From Verrucomicrobiales bacterium (GTDB lineage: Bacteria; Verrucomicrobiota; Verrucomicrobiia; Verrucomicrobiales; DEV007), in assembly GCA_012960505.1 (NCBI GenBank), contig DUBC01000011.1:1-64000 (forward strand): a stretch of DNA of 64,000 nt, given 5' to 3'. A model generated the notes under the pieces. That model made no database searches. It was not told the origin of the DNA and saw only the letters and a list, made by a program, of their open reading frames with translations. Both the position numbers and the translations under genes were made by a program. The first letter of the stretch is position 1. Each line of letters opens with the position of its first letter. This document shows positions 34,131 to 43,140 of this stretch, piece after piece.

Positions 34131-35180
34131 TTAACCTTTTGGAGGAACTGGCACTTTTTTAGGTGGAATGAATTTATCTCGGTTCCCAAGTGTTACCTCT
34201 ATTTTATTACCGCCACCTTCCCAACGCTTAATTGTTTTGAGGATGACTTTTTCTCCAGGCCCGTGCTGATTGATTAAGTATCTGAAAAGGTTCAGGCTTT
34301 CAATTTTTTCTTCATCGATGTGGGTAATGATATCACCTGGTCTTAATTTTGCAGAGGCAGCGGGGGAGTTGGGGATTATTCCGGTAATTAGAACTCCTTT
34401 AGGGTGTGATATTCTTTTGATGCCCAGGAAACCGCCTTTCCTTTCAATCTTGGCGAAAGAATCATCAATGGTTACTATTTTGCTAGCTAGCATACGGTCC
34501 CAGTCGCGCTTAAAGGCCCTCACTGTGACGTGGAAGTTCTGTTCGTTTGTTTTGGAAACACGACTATGAATGCCAACGACGCGGCCGAGCATGTCAAATA
34601 GAGGGCCTCCTGAATCTCCTCCTATTAATTTACAGTCAGTTTGAATGGTGTCAGTGCTCCTGTGGATGACTCTGCCCACTCTCAGGACGAGGCCCCGTTC
34701 CTTGTCAAATCCACCAGGATGGCCAACAGCAAAGATCCAGTCACCCTTATGAACAGTTGCTGGGGGAGCGACATCGACGAAAGGATACTTTCCTTTTTTA
34801 GTGATTCTTACTAGCCCAGAATCTGCGGCGGCGGAACGACCCAGTGCCTTAGCTTTGAGCTTTGTGCCGTCCTGTAAAACGACATGAATTTTCTTTCCAG
34901 GTTCACCGCTCACGTGACCAGCCGTGATGACGAGCCCGTCCTCAGAAATGATGACTCCGCTCCCGGACCCGTTCCCTTGAATGCATACGGTCGCAGCCTT
35001 TGATTTTTTTAGAACGGATCGGACCTGCTCTTCGATTGCGATGAGATCACTGGGGGATTCTGGGACTTTCTTTTCGAAGACTGCGTGACTGGGTCTTTTG
35101 GCAGACGAAGTTTCAATGGCCTTCAAATTCTCCGTCCCAACGCAGGAAAGAATCAACAAGCAGCTAAAGGTCACCTTCAT
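34131..35180 (-). CDS. HtrA/DegP-like serine protease with one PDZ domain
   Basis: The frame is open to TTG 35222, but ATG 35180 gives a proper leader (MKVTFSCLLILSCVG, possible lipobox ILSC). Numbered from the longer frame, the catalytic triad is H103 (ITAGHV), D134 (ADSGLVRI) and S204 (GGDSGGPLFD). A PDZ domain follows at about 265-345 with LRPGDIITHIDEEKI. Periplasmic HtrA enzymes degrade misfolded envelope proteins. The next gene is a catalytically dead relative. Confidence 0.85.
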   Translation of the reverse strand: MKVTFSCLLILSCVGTENLKAIETSSAKRPSHAVFEKKVPESPSDLIAIEEQVRSVLKKSKAATVCIQGNGSGSGVIISEDGLVITAGHVSGEPGKKIHVVLQDGTKLKAKALGRSAAADSGLVRITKKGKYPFVDVAPPATVHKGDWIFAVGHPGGFDKERGLVLRVGRVIHRSTDTIQTDCKLIGGDSGGPLFDMLGRVVGIHSRVSKTNEQNFHVTVRAFKRDWDRMLASKIVTIDDSFAKIERKGGFLGIKRISHPKGVLITGIIPNSPAASAKLRPGDIITHIDEEKIESLNLFRYLINQHGPGEKVILKTIKRWEGGGNKIEVTLGNRDKFIPPKKVPVPPKG

Positions 35181-35252
35181 TAATTTATAGGATGGGCGAA
35201 AATATTTGTGCCGCAAGTGCAAACCGATTAATTAAGGGCCCCTTTCTTCTCG

Positions 35253-35741
35253 TTATATACCGAGATCTTTAGGGATCTGATCTCCTACCTTTTCCTCAAC
35301 CTCTTCATCATCTTTGTAGAGGACTTGCTTAGTTGGGACGCCCTTTTCGTCCCAATATGTTGTGATTCCGTGGCGCATATTTTCTTTGTATTGCTTATAG
35401 GTACTACGTTGTCCATTTTCCCACCATTCCTCTATGATCCCGTCGAGCATTCCGTCCACGAACTGGTAACGGCTCTTTAATTTGCCGTCAGTATGATGCT
35501 GAACAGCTGTTCCAGTGAAGCCTTTGCCGTCCTTCGTGAAAAGGCCCTTATCGTATCCTAAATCTTTGTAAGGAAATTCGTCAGGGGCTTTCTCTTCAAT
35601 GATGGCTCCAGGAGGAGCCACTTTGGCCGTATCCTTATCTGTTTCATTTTTGGATGAACTGGCGGGATTATCCTTTGAGCAGGAAATACAAATGATGGAG
35701 GCGATTGTCAGTTCTAAGAGAATAATTAGACTCAGTTTCAT
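35253..35741 (-). CDS. MORN/YwqK-type repeat lipoprotein
   Basis: The 162-residue product has a leader ending ICISCSKD (imperfect lipobox). A repeat region at 75-140 has the YwqK/MORN-like units HHTDGKLKSRYQFVDG, EEWWENGQRSTYKQYKENM and TYWDEKGVPTKQVLYKD. Such proteins are common in Bacteroidota and PVC bacteria and are often labelled toxin-antitoxin YwqK, with little functional support. A decayed member lies at 56374-56540. Confidence 0.75.
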   Translation of the reverse strand: MKLSLIILLELTIASIICISCSKDNPASSSKNETDKDTAKVAPPGAIIEEKAPDEFPYKDLGYDKGLFTKDGKGFTGTAVQHHTDGKLKSRYQFVDGMLDGIIEEWWENGQRSTYKQYKENMRHGITTYWDEKGVPTKQVLYKDDEEVEEKVGDQIPKDLGI

Positions 35742-35802
35742 AAGATATTTTGTGGGCTCTTTTTATTGTAACTTAAGGAAGAGGCTTGAGGGAGTCTGCG
35801 GC

Positions 35803-36207
35803 TTACGATCCGACGGAATTGCAGCAGAGGGCTATTGCGACAACATAACCGATCCTGCATAATATATGTAGTACCTGATCAGAATGAATGTTTGTGATTC
35901 CTTCGCATTTTAGGAAATCGATAATCCAATGGAGAACCAGTTCGATGAGTCCAATGATAAATGATCCGGTAATGGCCCAAACGGCTCCGGCGTGCATTAA
36001 TGAATGAGCAGTTAGGCAGTGAACCCAGAGCAGGGGCGGGGTCGTTTCGTCCCCCTTGCAATGACGGTTCTTATATTTTGCAAGGAAATCACCCTGCAAC
36101 GGATAATCGAAGAGGACATGAGCAATGATCAGAGCGAATAGAATCTGCAGTCCGGCTCCGACATTGCCGCTACTCTGTAATATTTCTATTTGTTCAGGAA
36201 AAAACAT
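35803..36207 (-). CDS. DUF3307-like membrane protein
   Basis: The 134-residue protein has three to four hydrophobic helices and the pattern AHVLFDYPLQGDFLAKYKN, then WVHCLTAHSLMH and HWIIDFLK, typical of DUF3307 integral membrane proteins with conserved His and Asp. Function unknown. It follows the cyclic-nucleotide-binding gene on the same strand by 32 bases. Confidence 0.65.
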   Translation of the reverse strand: MFFPEQIEILQSSGNVGAGLQILFALIIAHVLFDYPLQGDFLAKYKNRHCKGDETTPPLLWVHCLTAHSLMHAGAVWAITGSFIIGLIELVLHWIIDFLKCEGITNIHSDQVLHILCRIGYVVAIALCCNSVGS

Positions 36208-36239
36208 CTCCCTTTATGATGCTTTTGACAGTGCTAATT

Positions 36240-36698
36240 TTAAAGGACTTTCTCATTCGCGGCCCTCAGTCGGCCGGCTAATCCTTTTGCAAGTGAGGAT
36301 ACAAATTCTAGTGCCTGAGTCGGATGGGTTTTACAGAAGGCTTCGAATGATTCGGGTGTCACTTTCAGTGCTGAGGCGTTTCTCATGGCCTTGACTGAAG
36401 CGCTGGCTTTATTTTCGGAGTCAAATAATGTCACTTCTCCAATAAATTCTCCGGGTTCAATTCTCCCTAGGAGCCTCTGAGGGGCTTGCTCATTCGCGTG
36501 GCTTATTGCATGAAATACACCAGAAATCGTGAAGTAAAGAGCGTCAGGCTCTCCTCCTTGTGTAACAATAAGTGTATCCTCCTTATAATTAAGGACTTCC
36601 GAAAAGCTTTCGCTTGTCAGGAGAGCTCTAGTTTCGGCACTGACTCCATTTTCTTCTGAAAGGAGGCCTTGATTAAGTAGTTCTTCTAAGTCAGACAT
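36240..36698 (-). CDS. Stand-alone cyclic-nucleotide-binding (cNMP) domain protein
   Basis: The 152-residue protein consists of one CRP-like binding domain (about 28-130): DTLIVTQGGEPDALYFTISG and RIEPGEFIGEVTLFDSENKA, the latter being the phosphate-binding cassette, although its usual Arg in RSA is changed (ASASVKA). There is no DNA-binding helix-turn-helix. Probably a small sensor; whether it binds cAMP is uncertain. Confidence 0.75.
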   Translation of the reverse strand: MSDLEELLNQGLLSEENGVSAETRALLTSESFSEVLNYKEDTLIVTQGGEPDALYFTISGVFHAISHANEQAPQRLLGRIEPGEFIGEVTLFDSENKASASVKAMRNASALKVTPESFEAFCKTHPTQALEFVSSLAKGLAGRLRAANEKVL

Positions 36699-36813
36699 TC
36701 TGAATGATGGCTCTTTAAAGGCCTTTCTTCAAGGCGTAAAGTAAGGACATTACTGTATCTATATTATTTCTTACTTGCATTTGGCAACAATATGGATACG
36801 TATTCCCCCCCCT

Positions 36814-37083
36814 ATGGCTAAGAAAAGCTGGATAGAACGCAATAAGAAAAAGCAAAGAGCAGTGGCAAAATATGCCAAGGCACGCGCTGAGCTTAAGGAA
36901 AAAGGAGACTATATAGGTTTATCCATGCTTCCTCGCAATGCTAGTCCTTGCCGAGTCGTTAATCGCTGTGAGGTGACTGGTCGCCGTCATGGATTTCTTC
37001 GTCGTTTTAAAATGTCCAGAATCACTTTTCGTGAGTTAGCATCCGAGGGCGTGTTGCCAGGAGTTACCAAATCGAGCTGGTAA
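36814..37083 (+). CDS. rpsN: 30S ribosomal protein S14 (long, zinc-free type)
   Basis: An upstream in-frame codon exists, but ATG 36814 gives the standard start [14 protein letters not shown]. The 89-residue product contains [20 protein letters not shown] and [12 protein letters not shown], characteristic of S14. It is the long form without the CxxC zinc knuckles. The gene is outside the main ribosomal operon, followed by an FmdB-type gene. Confidence 0.95.
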   Translation: MAKKSWIERNKKKQRAVAKYAKARAELKEKGDYIGLSMLPRNASPCRVVNRCEVTGRRHGFLRRFKMSRITFRELASEGVLPGVTKSSW

Positions 37084-37199
37084 CTGTTTTTGAAAGAGCC
37101 CTCCGAGTCAAAGTTGTTGTTTTCACTGGAGCTTTAACAGGTTAAGTTCATTTCATTAAAGAAGCGCCGATCTCAGCTCGTCCTTACTCGCCAATTAAG

Positions 37200-37451
37200 A
37201 TGCCAATTTATGAATACATCTCGGAAGATCAGAGCAAAGGCTGCAAGGTCTGCTCGGATGGTTTTGAGTTGAGGCGTCCCATTGATAGGGCCCCTCTCAC
37301 GGCGTGCCCGATTTGTAAGAAGCCGGTCCGAAAATTAATCTCCTCAATAAATACTCCCAAAATAACAAAGCCACTTTCAGTTTCCGATGCTAAGTCTGCT
37401 GGGTTTACTGTTTTGGAAAAGCGGGACGAGGGAACTTACGAGAAATTATGA
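37200..37451 (+). CDS. FmdB-family zinc-ribbon protein
   Basis: The 83-residue protein begins MPIYEYISEDQSKGCKVCSD and has two Cys pairs (CKVC and CPIC), the FmdB/putative regulatory zinc ribbon. Family function is unsettled. It sits 116 bases after rpsN. Confidence 0.85.
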   Translation: MPIYEYISEDQSKGCKVCSDGFELRRPIDRAPLTACPICKKPVRKLISSINTPKITKPLSVSDAKSAGFTVLEKRDEGTYEKL

Positions 37452-37496
37452 TTTTCAGCTATGGAAGTGTTGCAGTCTCATGCGATTTCCAGTTGA

Positions 37497-38795
37497 ATGA
37501 TTTATCAGATGGAGTCTGATCAATACTTCGGCGATCTTGATGAAGAGATCCGCTACTCAATGAAGGCTAGGCCAAGGCGTTGGCTGGGCCTCTTTGCTGG
37601 ACTTGTGGTTGGAGTCGTTCTCGGAATATTGTCATCAAATACATTCGTTGAATTTACTTTTTGGATCCTTTTGGGATGTTCTACTGCTTGCGTGTCTTGG
37701 GTCATTGTATTGTTGGCTTCTTTGATTGGCGGCTCACTGTGCAATAGACTCGGTCTTCGTGCCCGGACATTGCCCCGAATTTTCAGATTCCTCGGTATAT
37801 TAATTGCTAGTGTAGGATTTGCTTGCCTCTTGGGTGTGATTTTCAAATCGAGGGGCCTCGGGATCGGACTCACTCTCGCTCCAACGATCTTTTTTATTTG
37901 TGTTTACTGGACCATGCCCCGTGGCCAGAGCTTTGGATTAATGTCTATCTTGCTTGTAGGAGCCTTATTCTTTATTTCAAGCTTGAAGCTCTTTACTGTT
38001 CCGGCATTAGAAAAGCCCCCGACAGTGTTAGAGAAGGATGATTCAGTTCATGATAGGAAGGACATTATCAGGGTACTCACTTTGAATCTTCGTGGATCAG
38101 GTATTTTGCAGAGGGAGGGAATCAAAGATTCAAAAAGATTGGCCCAGGTTGTAGGGCCCTTAGATGTTGATGTAGTGCTTTTGCAGGGGCTCGAGTCTAA
38201 GGAATTTTTGAGTGGGCTTGTATCTGAACTTGGCAAGGACTGGTCAGCAAATGAGGTTCCAGATGAGGATAACTCCACAGCAATTATTAGTAAGTTTAAT
38301 GGGCAATTGGAATCCTTAGCCGAGCCCAATTACGGGATAACTATATTTGGCATTTTGAGAAACAATAAGGTGATCCGGTTTGTGAGCTGCGAGCCGGTAG
38401 CGGATAACAGTTCAAGGAACAGGAGGCAAATGGTAGATTGGCTACTGAGTGAATGTCGGAAATCAGGTGAATCAGTAGTGGTCGCTGGAAATTTTTATTT
38501 CAATCCTAATGACCGTTGGAATTTAATCTCTCCTATGCTCACTGACTCAATTTCTATTGATCGGGCAAGTTGGAGAGTGCTTGGCCTCTTGGGTGATGTC
38601 ATTAGTTATAGGCACTCTGATCCTCTTGGCGTTTTTTCGTGGAAGTTACATAAGAATAGAGAATGGATAATTGTCGATCCGAGCATTGAAATTGTAGAGA
38701 CTTCCTTGTCAGGTATTTCTTTGGACGAGGGGAACGCTTTAGTTTTCAGTCTCAAGCCGACCGTTCAGAAGAAAAGTAAACCCGAGGACAGTTAG
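37497..38795 (+). CDS. Membrane protein with degenerate endonuclease/exonuclease/phosphatase (EEP) domain
   Basis: The 432-residue product has about five hydrophobic helices at 30-170, then a cytoplasmic or periplasmic domain (190-425) with the EEP fold order. VLTLNLRGSG keeps the first Asn. The catalytic QE is LLQGLE, the GDFN motif is AGNFYF, and the final S-D-H is D-E-G-N. Most metal-binding residues are lost, so catalysis is unlikely. ATG 37497 is used; 37509 is an alternative. Confidence 0.6.
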   Translation: MIYQMESDQYFGDLDEEIRYSMKARPRRWLGLFAGLVVGVVLGILSSNTFVEFTFWILLGCSTACVSWVIVLLASLIGGSLCNRLGLRARTLPRIFRFLGILIASVGFACLLGVIFKSRGLGIGLTLAPTIFFICVYWTMPRGQSFGLMSILLVGALFFISSLKLFTVPALEKPPTVLEKDDSVHDRKDIIRVLTLNLRGSGILQREGIKDSKRLAQVVGPLDVDVVLLQGLESKEFLSGLVSELGKDWSANEVPDEDNSTAIISKFNGQLESLAEPNYGITIFGILRNNKVIRFVSCEPVADNSSRNRRQMVDWLLSECRKSGESVVVAGNFYFNPNDRWNLISPMLTDSISIDRASWRVLGLLGDVISYRHSDPLGVFSWKLHKNREWIIVDPSIEIVETSLSGISLDEGNALVFSLKPTVQKKSKPEDS

Positions 38796-38841
38796 GGAGT
38801 GGGCTTTTGAATGTTTTTGTAATTAATAAGTAAATTAAAAG

Positions 38842-39213
38842 ATGAATACAGAAGATCTTAACCATGTCGCCCTCCACGTGTCTGATTTAGATGAGAGTAG
38901 AAAATTTTATGGAGAATTGCTCGGACTTGAAAAAATAAAGAGGCCTGACTTTAATTTTCCGGGAGAATGGTACCGCCTAGGCGAGTCTCAGGAGCTTCAT
39001 TTAATTGCGGGAAGAGAGGATGAGATGAATTCATCTTCTCGTGGAAATCACTATGCTTTAGGCGTAAAATCCATGAACGAGGCAGAGGCGTATCTTGCAG
39101 AGAAGGGAGTCCCACACACTCCTAGGCAAGTTCGTCCTGATGGGGCCTTTCAGATCTACTGTGAAGATCCTGACGGGTACTGGATTGAGTTTTGCCAAAA
39201 TAATATCGGCTAA
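38842..39213 (+). CDS. VOC-superfamily (glyoxalase/dioxygenase-like) protein
   Basis: The 123-residue protein has the two beta-alpha-beta-beta-beta modules of the VOC fold: LNHVALHVSDLDESRKFYGE, then ELHLIAG, HYALGV and the end DPDGYWIEFCQ. Metal-ligand candidates are His8, His50 region and Glu near 118. It could be a glyoxalase I-like, bleomycin-resistance-like or dioxygenase-like enzyme; the substrate cannot be read. Confidence 0.8.
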   Translation: MNTEDLNHVALHVSDLDESRKFYGELLGLEKIKRPDFNFPGEWYRLGESQELHLIAGREDEMNSSSRGNHYALGVKSMNEAEAYLAEKGVPHTPRQVRPDGAFQIYCEDPDGYWIEFCQNNIG

Positions 39214-39260
39214 TCTTTTGGCTTTTCACTGTTGCCAAGGCTGTCTAAATTATTACTTCA

Positions 39261-40181
39261 ATGATTAAACGAATATTACCTCTATTTATTGCTACTATTG
39301 CTCTTCTCGGTGCCGCAGGGCTTGGAATTTCTAAGTCAGGGGCCGGTGACAAGATCCGGGTCCTGATTATTGATGGGAGAAACAATCATAACTGGAAGGA
39401 CACAACACCATTCCTCCAGAAGCAACTCGAGGGGACTGGCAAGTTCCAGGTCAGTGTTGCCACGACTCCGCCGAACGGAGCCAAGGCAGAGGACTGGGGT
39501 TCATTCAATCCTGATTTCAGTAAATGTGATGTTGTGCTGAGTAATTATAATGGAGCGAAGTGGGAGCCCGAGTCAGTACGTAAATCTTTTGAGAAATTTC
39601 TTAATGATGGAGGAGCGCTAGTGAACGTGCATGCTGCTAATAATGCACATAAAGGATGGATCGGTTTTGAGGAGGCCACGGGCCTTCTCTGGAGAGGCAA
39701 TAAAGATGGTGCTCGTTTGTATCTTGATGAGGTCGGTAAACTTTTGAAAATTGAAGTAGGCAAGGGCCGAGGCGCCGGTCATGGGCCTCAGCACGAATAC
39801 ATCGTTCAGATGCGCGACTCAACGCATCCGATCACTAAGGGCATTCCTAAGGAATGGCTCCATGGAAAAGATGAGCTTTATCATGGCCAACGAGGCCCTG
39901 CCAAGGACATGGAGATTCTGGCGACGGCCTTTTCGGATAGTAAGAAGGGCGGGACCGGTGTTCATGAGCCTATGCTTTGGACTATTCCTGTAGGTGAGGG
40001 AGTGGCAGTCACTAATGTCCTTGGTCATGTTGGAGGTAACGGCAAGAGCATGCCGGCCATGAAGTGTGTCGGATTCCTGACACTCGTAGCACGTTCATGT
40101 GAATGGGCAGTGACGGGCAAAGTTACGATCCCTGTTCCAGGGAACTTTCCTGACGATAAGAAGGTCAGTCTCGTTGATTAA
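39261..40181 (+). CDS. Secreted ThuA-domain protein
   Basis: The 306-residue product has a leader (ILPLFIATIALLGAAGLGIS) and a ThuA (trehalose-utilisation, class I amidotransferase-like fold) domain from about 31: RVLIIDGRNNHNWKDTTPFL, VLSNYNGAKW, GGALVNVHAAN and HPITKGIP. ThuA proteins are abundant in planctomycetes and verrucomicrobia and are linked to sugar oxidation, but no reaction is proven for most. Length is normal. Confidence 0.85.
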   Translation: MIKRILPLFIATIALLGAAGLGISKSGAGDKIRVLIIDGRNNHNWKDTTPFLQKQLEGTGKFQVSVATTPPNGAKAEDWGSFNPDFSKCDVVLSNYNGAKWEPESVRKSFEKFLNDGGALVNVHAANNAHKGWIGFEEATGLLWRGNKDGARLYLDEVGKLLKIEVGKGRGAGHGPQHEYIVQMRDSTHPITKGIPKEWLHGKDELYHGQRGPAKDMEILATAFSDSKKGGTGVHEPMLWTIPVGEGVAVTNVLGHVGGNGKSMPAMKCVGFLTLVARSCEWAVTGKVTIPVPGNFPDDKKVSLVD

Positions 40182-40206
40182 TAGGCTGTATTAATAGACT
40201 TTTTCC

Positions 40207-41229
40207 TTAATCTTCTATTTTTGCCAGTTGCTTTATCAGTGCAGGTCCTTGGTATATTAGTCCGGTGTAGACTTGTATCAGAGAGGCTCCCGCTGAGAGC
40301 TTTTCTTCTGCGTCTTTTTTGGAATTAATTCCGCCCACTCCGATGATTGGAACCTTGTCCTTAAGTTCTGTGTGGAGTTTAGCTATCACTTCATTGCTTC
40401 TTGCGTTGAGCGGTGACCCGCTCAGTCCTCCCTTCTCATCGGACAGTAGGTGATCGCTAATGTTCTTTCGTGAGATAGTAGTGTTCGTTGCAATGACCGC
40501 GTCGATTTGTAAGTCGATGAACAAGTCACTCAGGTCCTTGATTTGATCATCTCCCATGTCCGGATCAATCTTCACGGCGACCGGAACATTCTTCCCTGTG
40601 TCTTCTTTTAGTTTTTCTTTCTCATCCATTAGTGGAGACAGGAGTTCTCGAGCGAACTTTGGAGTTTGTAGTTCACGTAATCCGGAAGTGTTAGGAGATG
40701 AAACGTTCACTGCAATGTAATCTGCATGGTCATAAGATTTTCTGAAGCAGTGAAGATAATCATCCAGTGCATTCTCGTTCGGAGTGCTTTTATTTTTCCC
40801 TATATTAATTCCGAGGATCCCATCGAATCCTTTTCGTGATTTCTGTATGTTATCAAGAGCACTTTCTATTCCGGGGTTATTAAAACCCATGCGATTAATG
40901 ATTGCTTGATGCTCGCGAACGCGGAAGAGCCTAGGTTTAGGGTTTCCGTCTTGAGCCCGTGGAGTGATTGTTCCCACTTCGACAAAGCCAAAGCCCATCG
41001 AGCCGAAACCTGCAATGCAGTTACCTGATTTATCGAGTCCGGCAGCGAGTCCGACCCGGTTAGGGAAGTTCAAACCCATTACTTTGACCGGCTCTTGTCG
41101 GACATTTGGCCTTAGAAAAGAGGTAATTCCTAGCCTCTGAGCGATGCGTAGGCCGCTCAGCGTCAGATGGTGAGCTCTTTCGGCATCGAGTCTGAATAGC
41201 AAGGATCGAGCAATTTTATAAAAATTCAC
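40207..41229 (-). CDS. pyrD: Dihydroorotate dehydrogenase, quinone-dependent (class 2)
   Basis: GTG 41229 starts a 340-residue protein. The amphipathic N-terminus (MNFYKIARSLLFRLDAERAH) places it in membrane-associated class 2. Motifs include VGLAAGLDKSGNCI, GFGFVEVGTITP, NRMGFNNPG, VNVSSPNTSGLR (catalytic Ser) and GVGGINSKKDAEEKLSAGAS. It oxidises dihydroorotate to orotate in UMP synthesis. It is divergent from the pur-pyr cluster, sharing the 126-base region 41230-41355, in which no riboswitch or PyrR-type attenuator is evident. Confidence 0.95.
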   Translation of the reverse strand: MNFYKIARSLLFRLDAERAHHLTLSGLRIAQRLGITSFLRPNVRQEPVKVMGLNFPNRVGLAAGLDKSGNCIAGFGSMGFGFVEVGTITPRAQDGNPKPRLFRVREHQAIINRMGFNNPGIESALDNIQKSRKGFDGILGINIGKNKSTPNENALDDYLHCFRKSYDHADYIAVNVSSPNTSGLRELQTPKFARELLSPLMDEKEKLKEDTGKNVPVAVKIDPDMGDDQIKDLSDLFIDLQIDAVIATNTTISRKNISDHLLSDEKGGLSGSPLNARSNEVIAKLHTELKDKVPIIGVGGINSKKDAEEKLSAGASLIQVYTGLIYQGPALIKQLAKIED

Positions 41230-41355
41230 GGTAATAAGTGCTGTTTTGCCACATTTTTTATTAATTTAAGATATCTTGAATATTTTGCGTGACATATCAT
41301 TTCTGGTTGCTAAATCTCGGCTCATACAAAATATAAAATACAAATTAAACTTCAG

Positions 41356-42669
41356 ATGGGTAATTACCAAGAAGCAATTCGTCAAGTCTCCTTAGAAAAC
41401 ATGAATGAGCCATTTTATGAGGGCTCTGTTCAGAAATTATATGCTATCCCTGATGAGCCCGATTATATGGTCACGGAAACGACTGCTGGGGGATCAGTTT
41501 TTGATGTAGGAACAATTTTCGCGATTGATGGTAGTGATGTAGCGAGGGCAGTCTTTAGGCATGTTCTTTTTACAAATCTATCAAAGCCAGAAACCTGGCA
41601 AGAGGTGCGTGAGGCTGTCAATTTAGCAGATGGGTTAGATCCGAAGATGAAGGAGATCTTATTGGAGGGAACCATAGATAAGTTAACCTCAGTCGGTGGG
41701 GTCACGCACCATTGCGGCATGGTTGATGCGAAGACCGGAGAAGTTTCGCATGAGGGCCTCCCCGAGAATGAGAGCGCTTTCAACATTGTTCGAAGATTCA
41801 AGATAGAGAAACCTGACCAGGATAAGTTCCTGAAGCATTCTTTTTACGATTACAGTAAATTCAATGATCTGGACCGTAACGTTGTTCCTCTCGAATGCAT
41901 TGTCAGGTTCGGTATCACGAGTGGAAGTTCTGTTTTTAAGAAGTACTTAAAACTTTCGAATTCTGATAAAAGAAAATTTGAGTTGGAGCTTGGGGCCAAT
42001 GGTCCGCTAACTGCCTGGGAGTATCTGACGACTCCGATCGTAGACTTTACCAGCAAATATGAACCCGAAGATCGAGCAGTAACGAAACAAGAAGCGCATA
42101 ATATGTCAGGGCTTGACGCGGAGACCTTCGCTGAGCTTGGTAAGTTAGCTATTCTGGGAGGCTGGGCCGTCAGGGTGATGGTTGAGAAGATGGGACTTCA
42201 GTTGTGGGACTTGAAATGGGAATTTGCCAGAGACGGTGATGATCTTGTCTTCGTAGATACCATTGATACGGATTCTTTCAGGGCAACTTCAATACTTGAA
42301 GATGATGGTGACAGAATCGTGATTCACTATAATAAGCAGGCTATGCGCGATTATTACAAGATTGCCCATTCTGATTGGCTCAGCGCTATTAATGAAGCGA
42401 AGGAGCAGGGCAGAGCAGAGGGAGTGCCTTTCGTTGAAATTTTAAAAGCGAGACAAGAATCGGGCGATGCGCCGAAAGACCCAGTCGTTGATGAGGCGTT
42501 CTTAGTCATTCAGGTGGACAAGATGAATCTGATAAAGGATTGCATTCTGAGTCGTCGTGAAAGTGACGAGGCCGCTGCAGCGCTTGAGGATTGCGGCAAA
42601 ATAGAGGTCGACTTTTACACTGGCAATGGTCATAGGGATGCTCTGAAAGAACTTAACGGATTGGCCTAA
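41356..42669 (+). CDS. purC: SAICAR synthetase
   Basis: The 437-residue protein has the SAICAR synthetase pattern FYEGSVQKLYAIPD, TETTAGGSVFDVGTIFAIDG, PLECIVRFGITSGSS and a C-terminal DTIDTDSFRATS plus YNKQAMRDYY. It joins CAIR and aspartate in purine synthesis. It is longer than the E. coli enzyme (237), like the extended forms in some PVC bacteria. It starts the co-directional purine-pyrimidine cluster. Confidence 0.85.
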   Translation: MGNYQEAIRQVSLENMNEPFYEGSVQKLYAIPDEPDYMVTETTAGGSVFDVGTIFAIDGSDVARAVFRHVLFTNLSKPETWQEVREAVNLADGLDPKMKEILLEGTIDKLTSVGGVTHHCGMVDAKTGEVSHEGLPENESAFNIVRRFKIEKPDQDKFLKHSFYDYSKFNDLDRNVVPLECIVRFGITSGSSVFKKYLKLSNSDKRKFELELGANGPLTAWEYLTTPIVDFTSKYEPEDRAVTKQEAHNMSGLDAETFAELGKLAILGGWAVRVMVEKMGLQLWDLKWEFARDGDDLVFVDTIDTDSFRATSILEDDGDRIVIHYNKQAMRDYYKIAHSDWLSAINEAKEQGRAEGVPFVEILKARQESGDAPKDPVVDEAFLVIQVDKMNLIKDCILSRRESDEAAAALEDCGKIEVDFYTGNGHRDALKELNGLA

Positions 42670-42678
42670 ATTAAATTA

Positions 42679-43140
42679 ATGGAAAAAATCAGCGCTGAAG
42701 TAATTGGTAAATTTGAATCAGAGGGAGATGCGAATAAGCTCGTGTATGCCCCTTTGAATGCTCCGGTCAAGTACCGTCGGACCAGAGTTTACATGCTTGA
42801 GTATGAGGGGAAGTTAGAATTCGCTAAGAATTTTGTGCAAAGGTGCTTGGTCGATGATTATGCGGACGAGGTTTTCTACACGAGTGAACCGGCCGTTCAG
42901 GATTTTTCTTTCTACATTGATTACGGAATGAAGCCTGGGGCTCTGGACCTTGAAAAGGAGGCCATTCTTTCAAGTCACAAAAGCACGGAAGGGTTCGATA
43001 TCGTTTCGCTTAAGCTAGTCCAGCGCATTTATATTTTCTCTGACCCTTCAATAACCTCTGAGCGTTTTGTGCGTGATGTTTGTAACCCAGCAATTCACGT
43101 CTGGAGCGTGACTGATTCTAATGGACAAAAAGTTGCCTGA
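42679..43140 (+). CDS. purS: FGAM synthetase PurS-like subunit, enlarged
   Basis: The 153-residue product lies between purC and purL and overlaps purL by 20 bases, the normal place of PurS. The second half, from about 76, resembles PurS: FYIDYGMKPGALDLEKEAIL, then RIYIFSDPSITSERFVRDVC. The first half (34-75) has a similar strand-helix outline (RRTRVYMLEYEGKLEFAKNF), so this may be a duplicated PurS fold in one chain; usual PurS is about 80 residues. PurS bridges PurL and PurQ. Confidence 0.65.
   Translation: MEKISAEVIGKFESEGDANKLVYAPLNAPVKYRRTRVYMLEYEGKLEFAKNFVQRCLVDDYADEVFYTSEPAVQDFSFYIDYGMKPGALDLEKEAILSSHKSTEGFDIVSLKLVQRIYIFSDPSITSERFVRDVCNPAIHVWSVTDSNGQKVA

Noticed and set aside
36775..36813. 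Upstream extension of rpsN
   Set aside because: The extra 13 codons encode sequence unlike S14; ATG 36814 gives the universal MAKKS start.
41230..41355. Purine riboswitch or PyrR attenuator before purC
   Set aside because: I could not find the conserved purine-aptamer core or an anti-terminator/terminator pair in the 126 bases.
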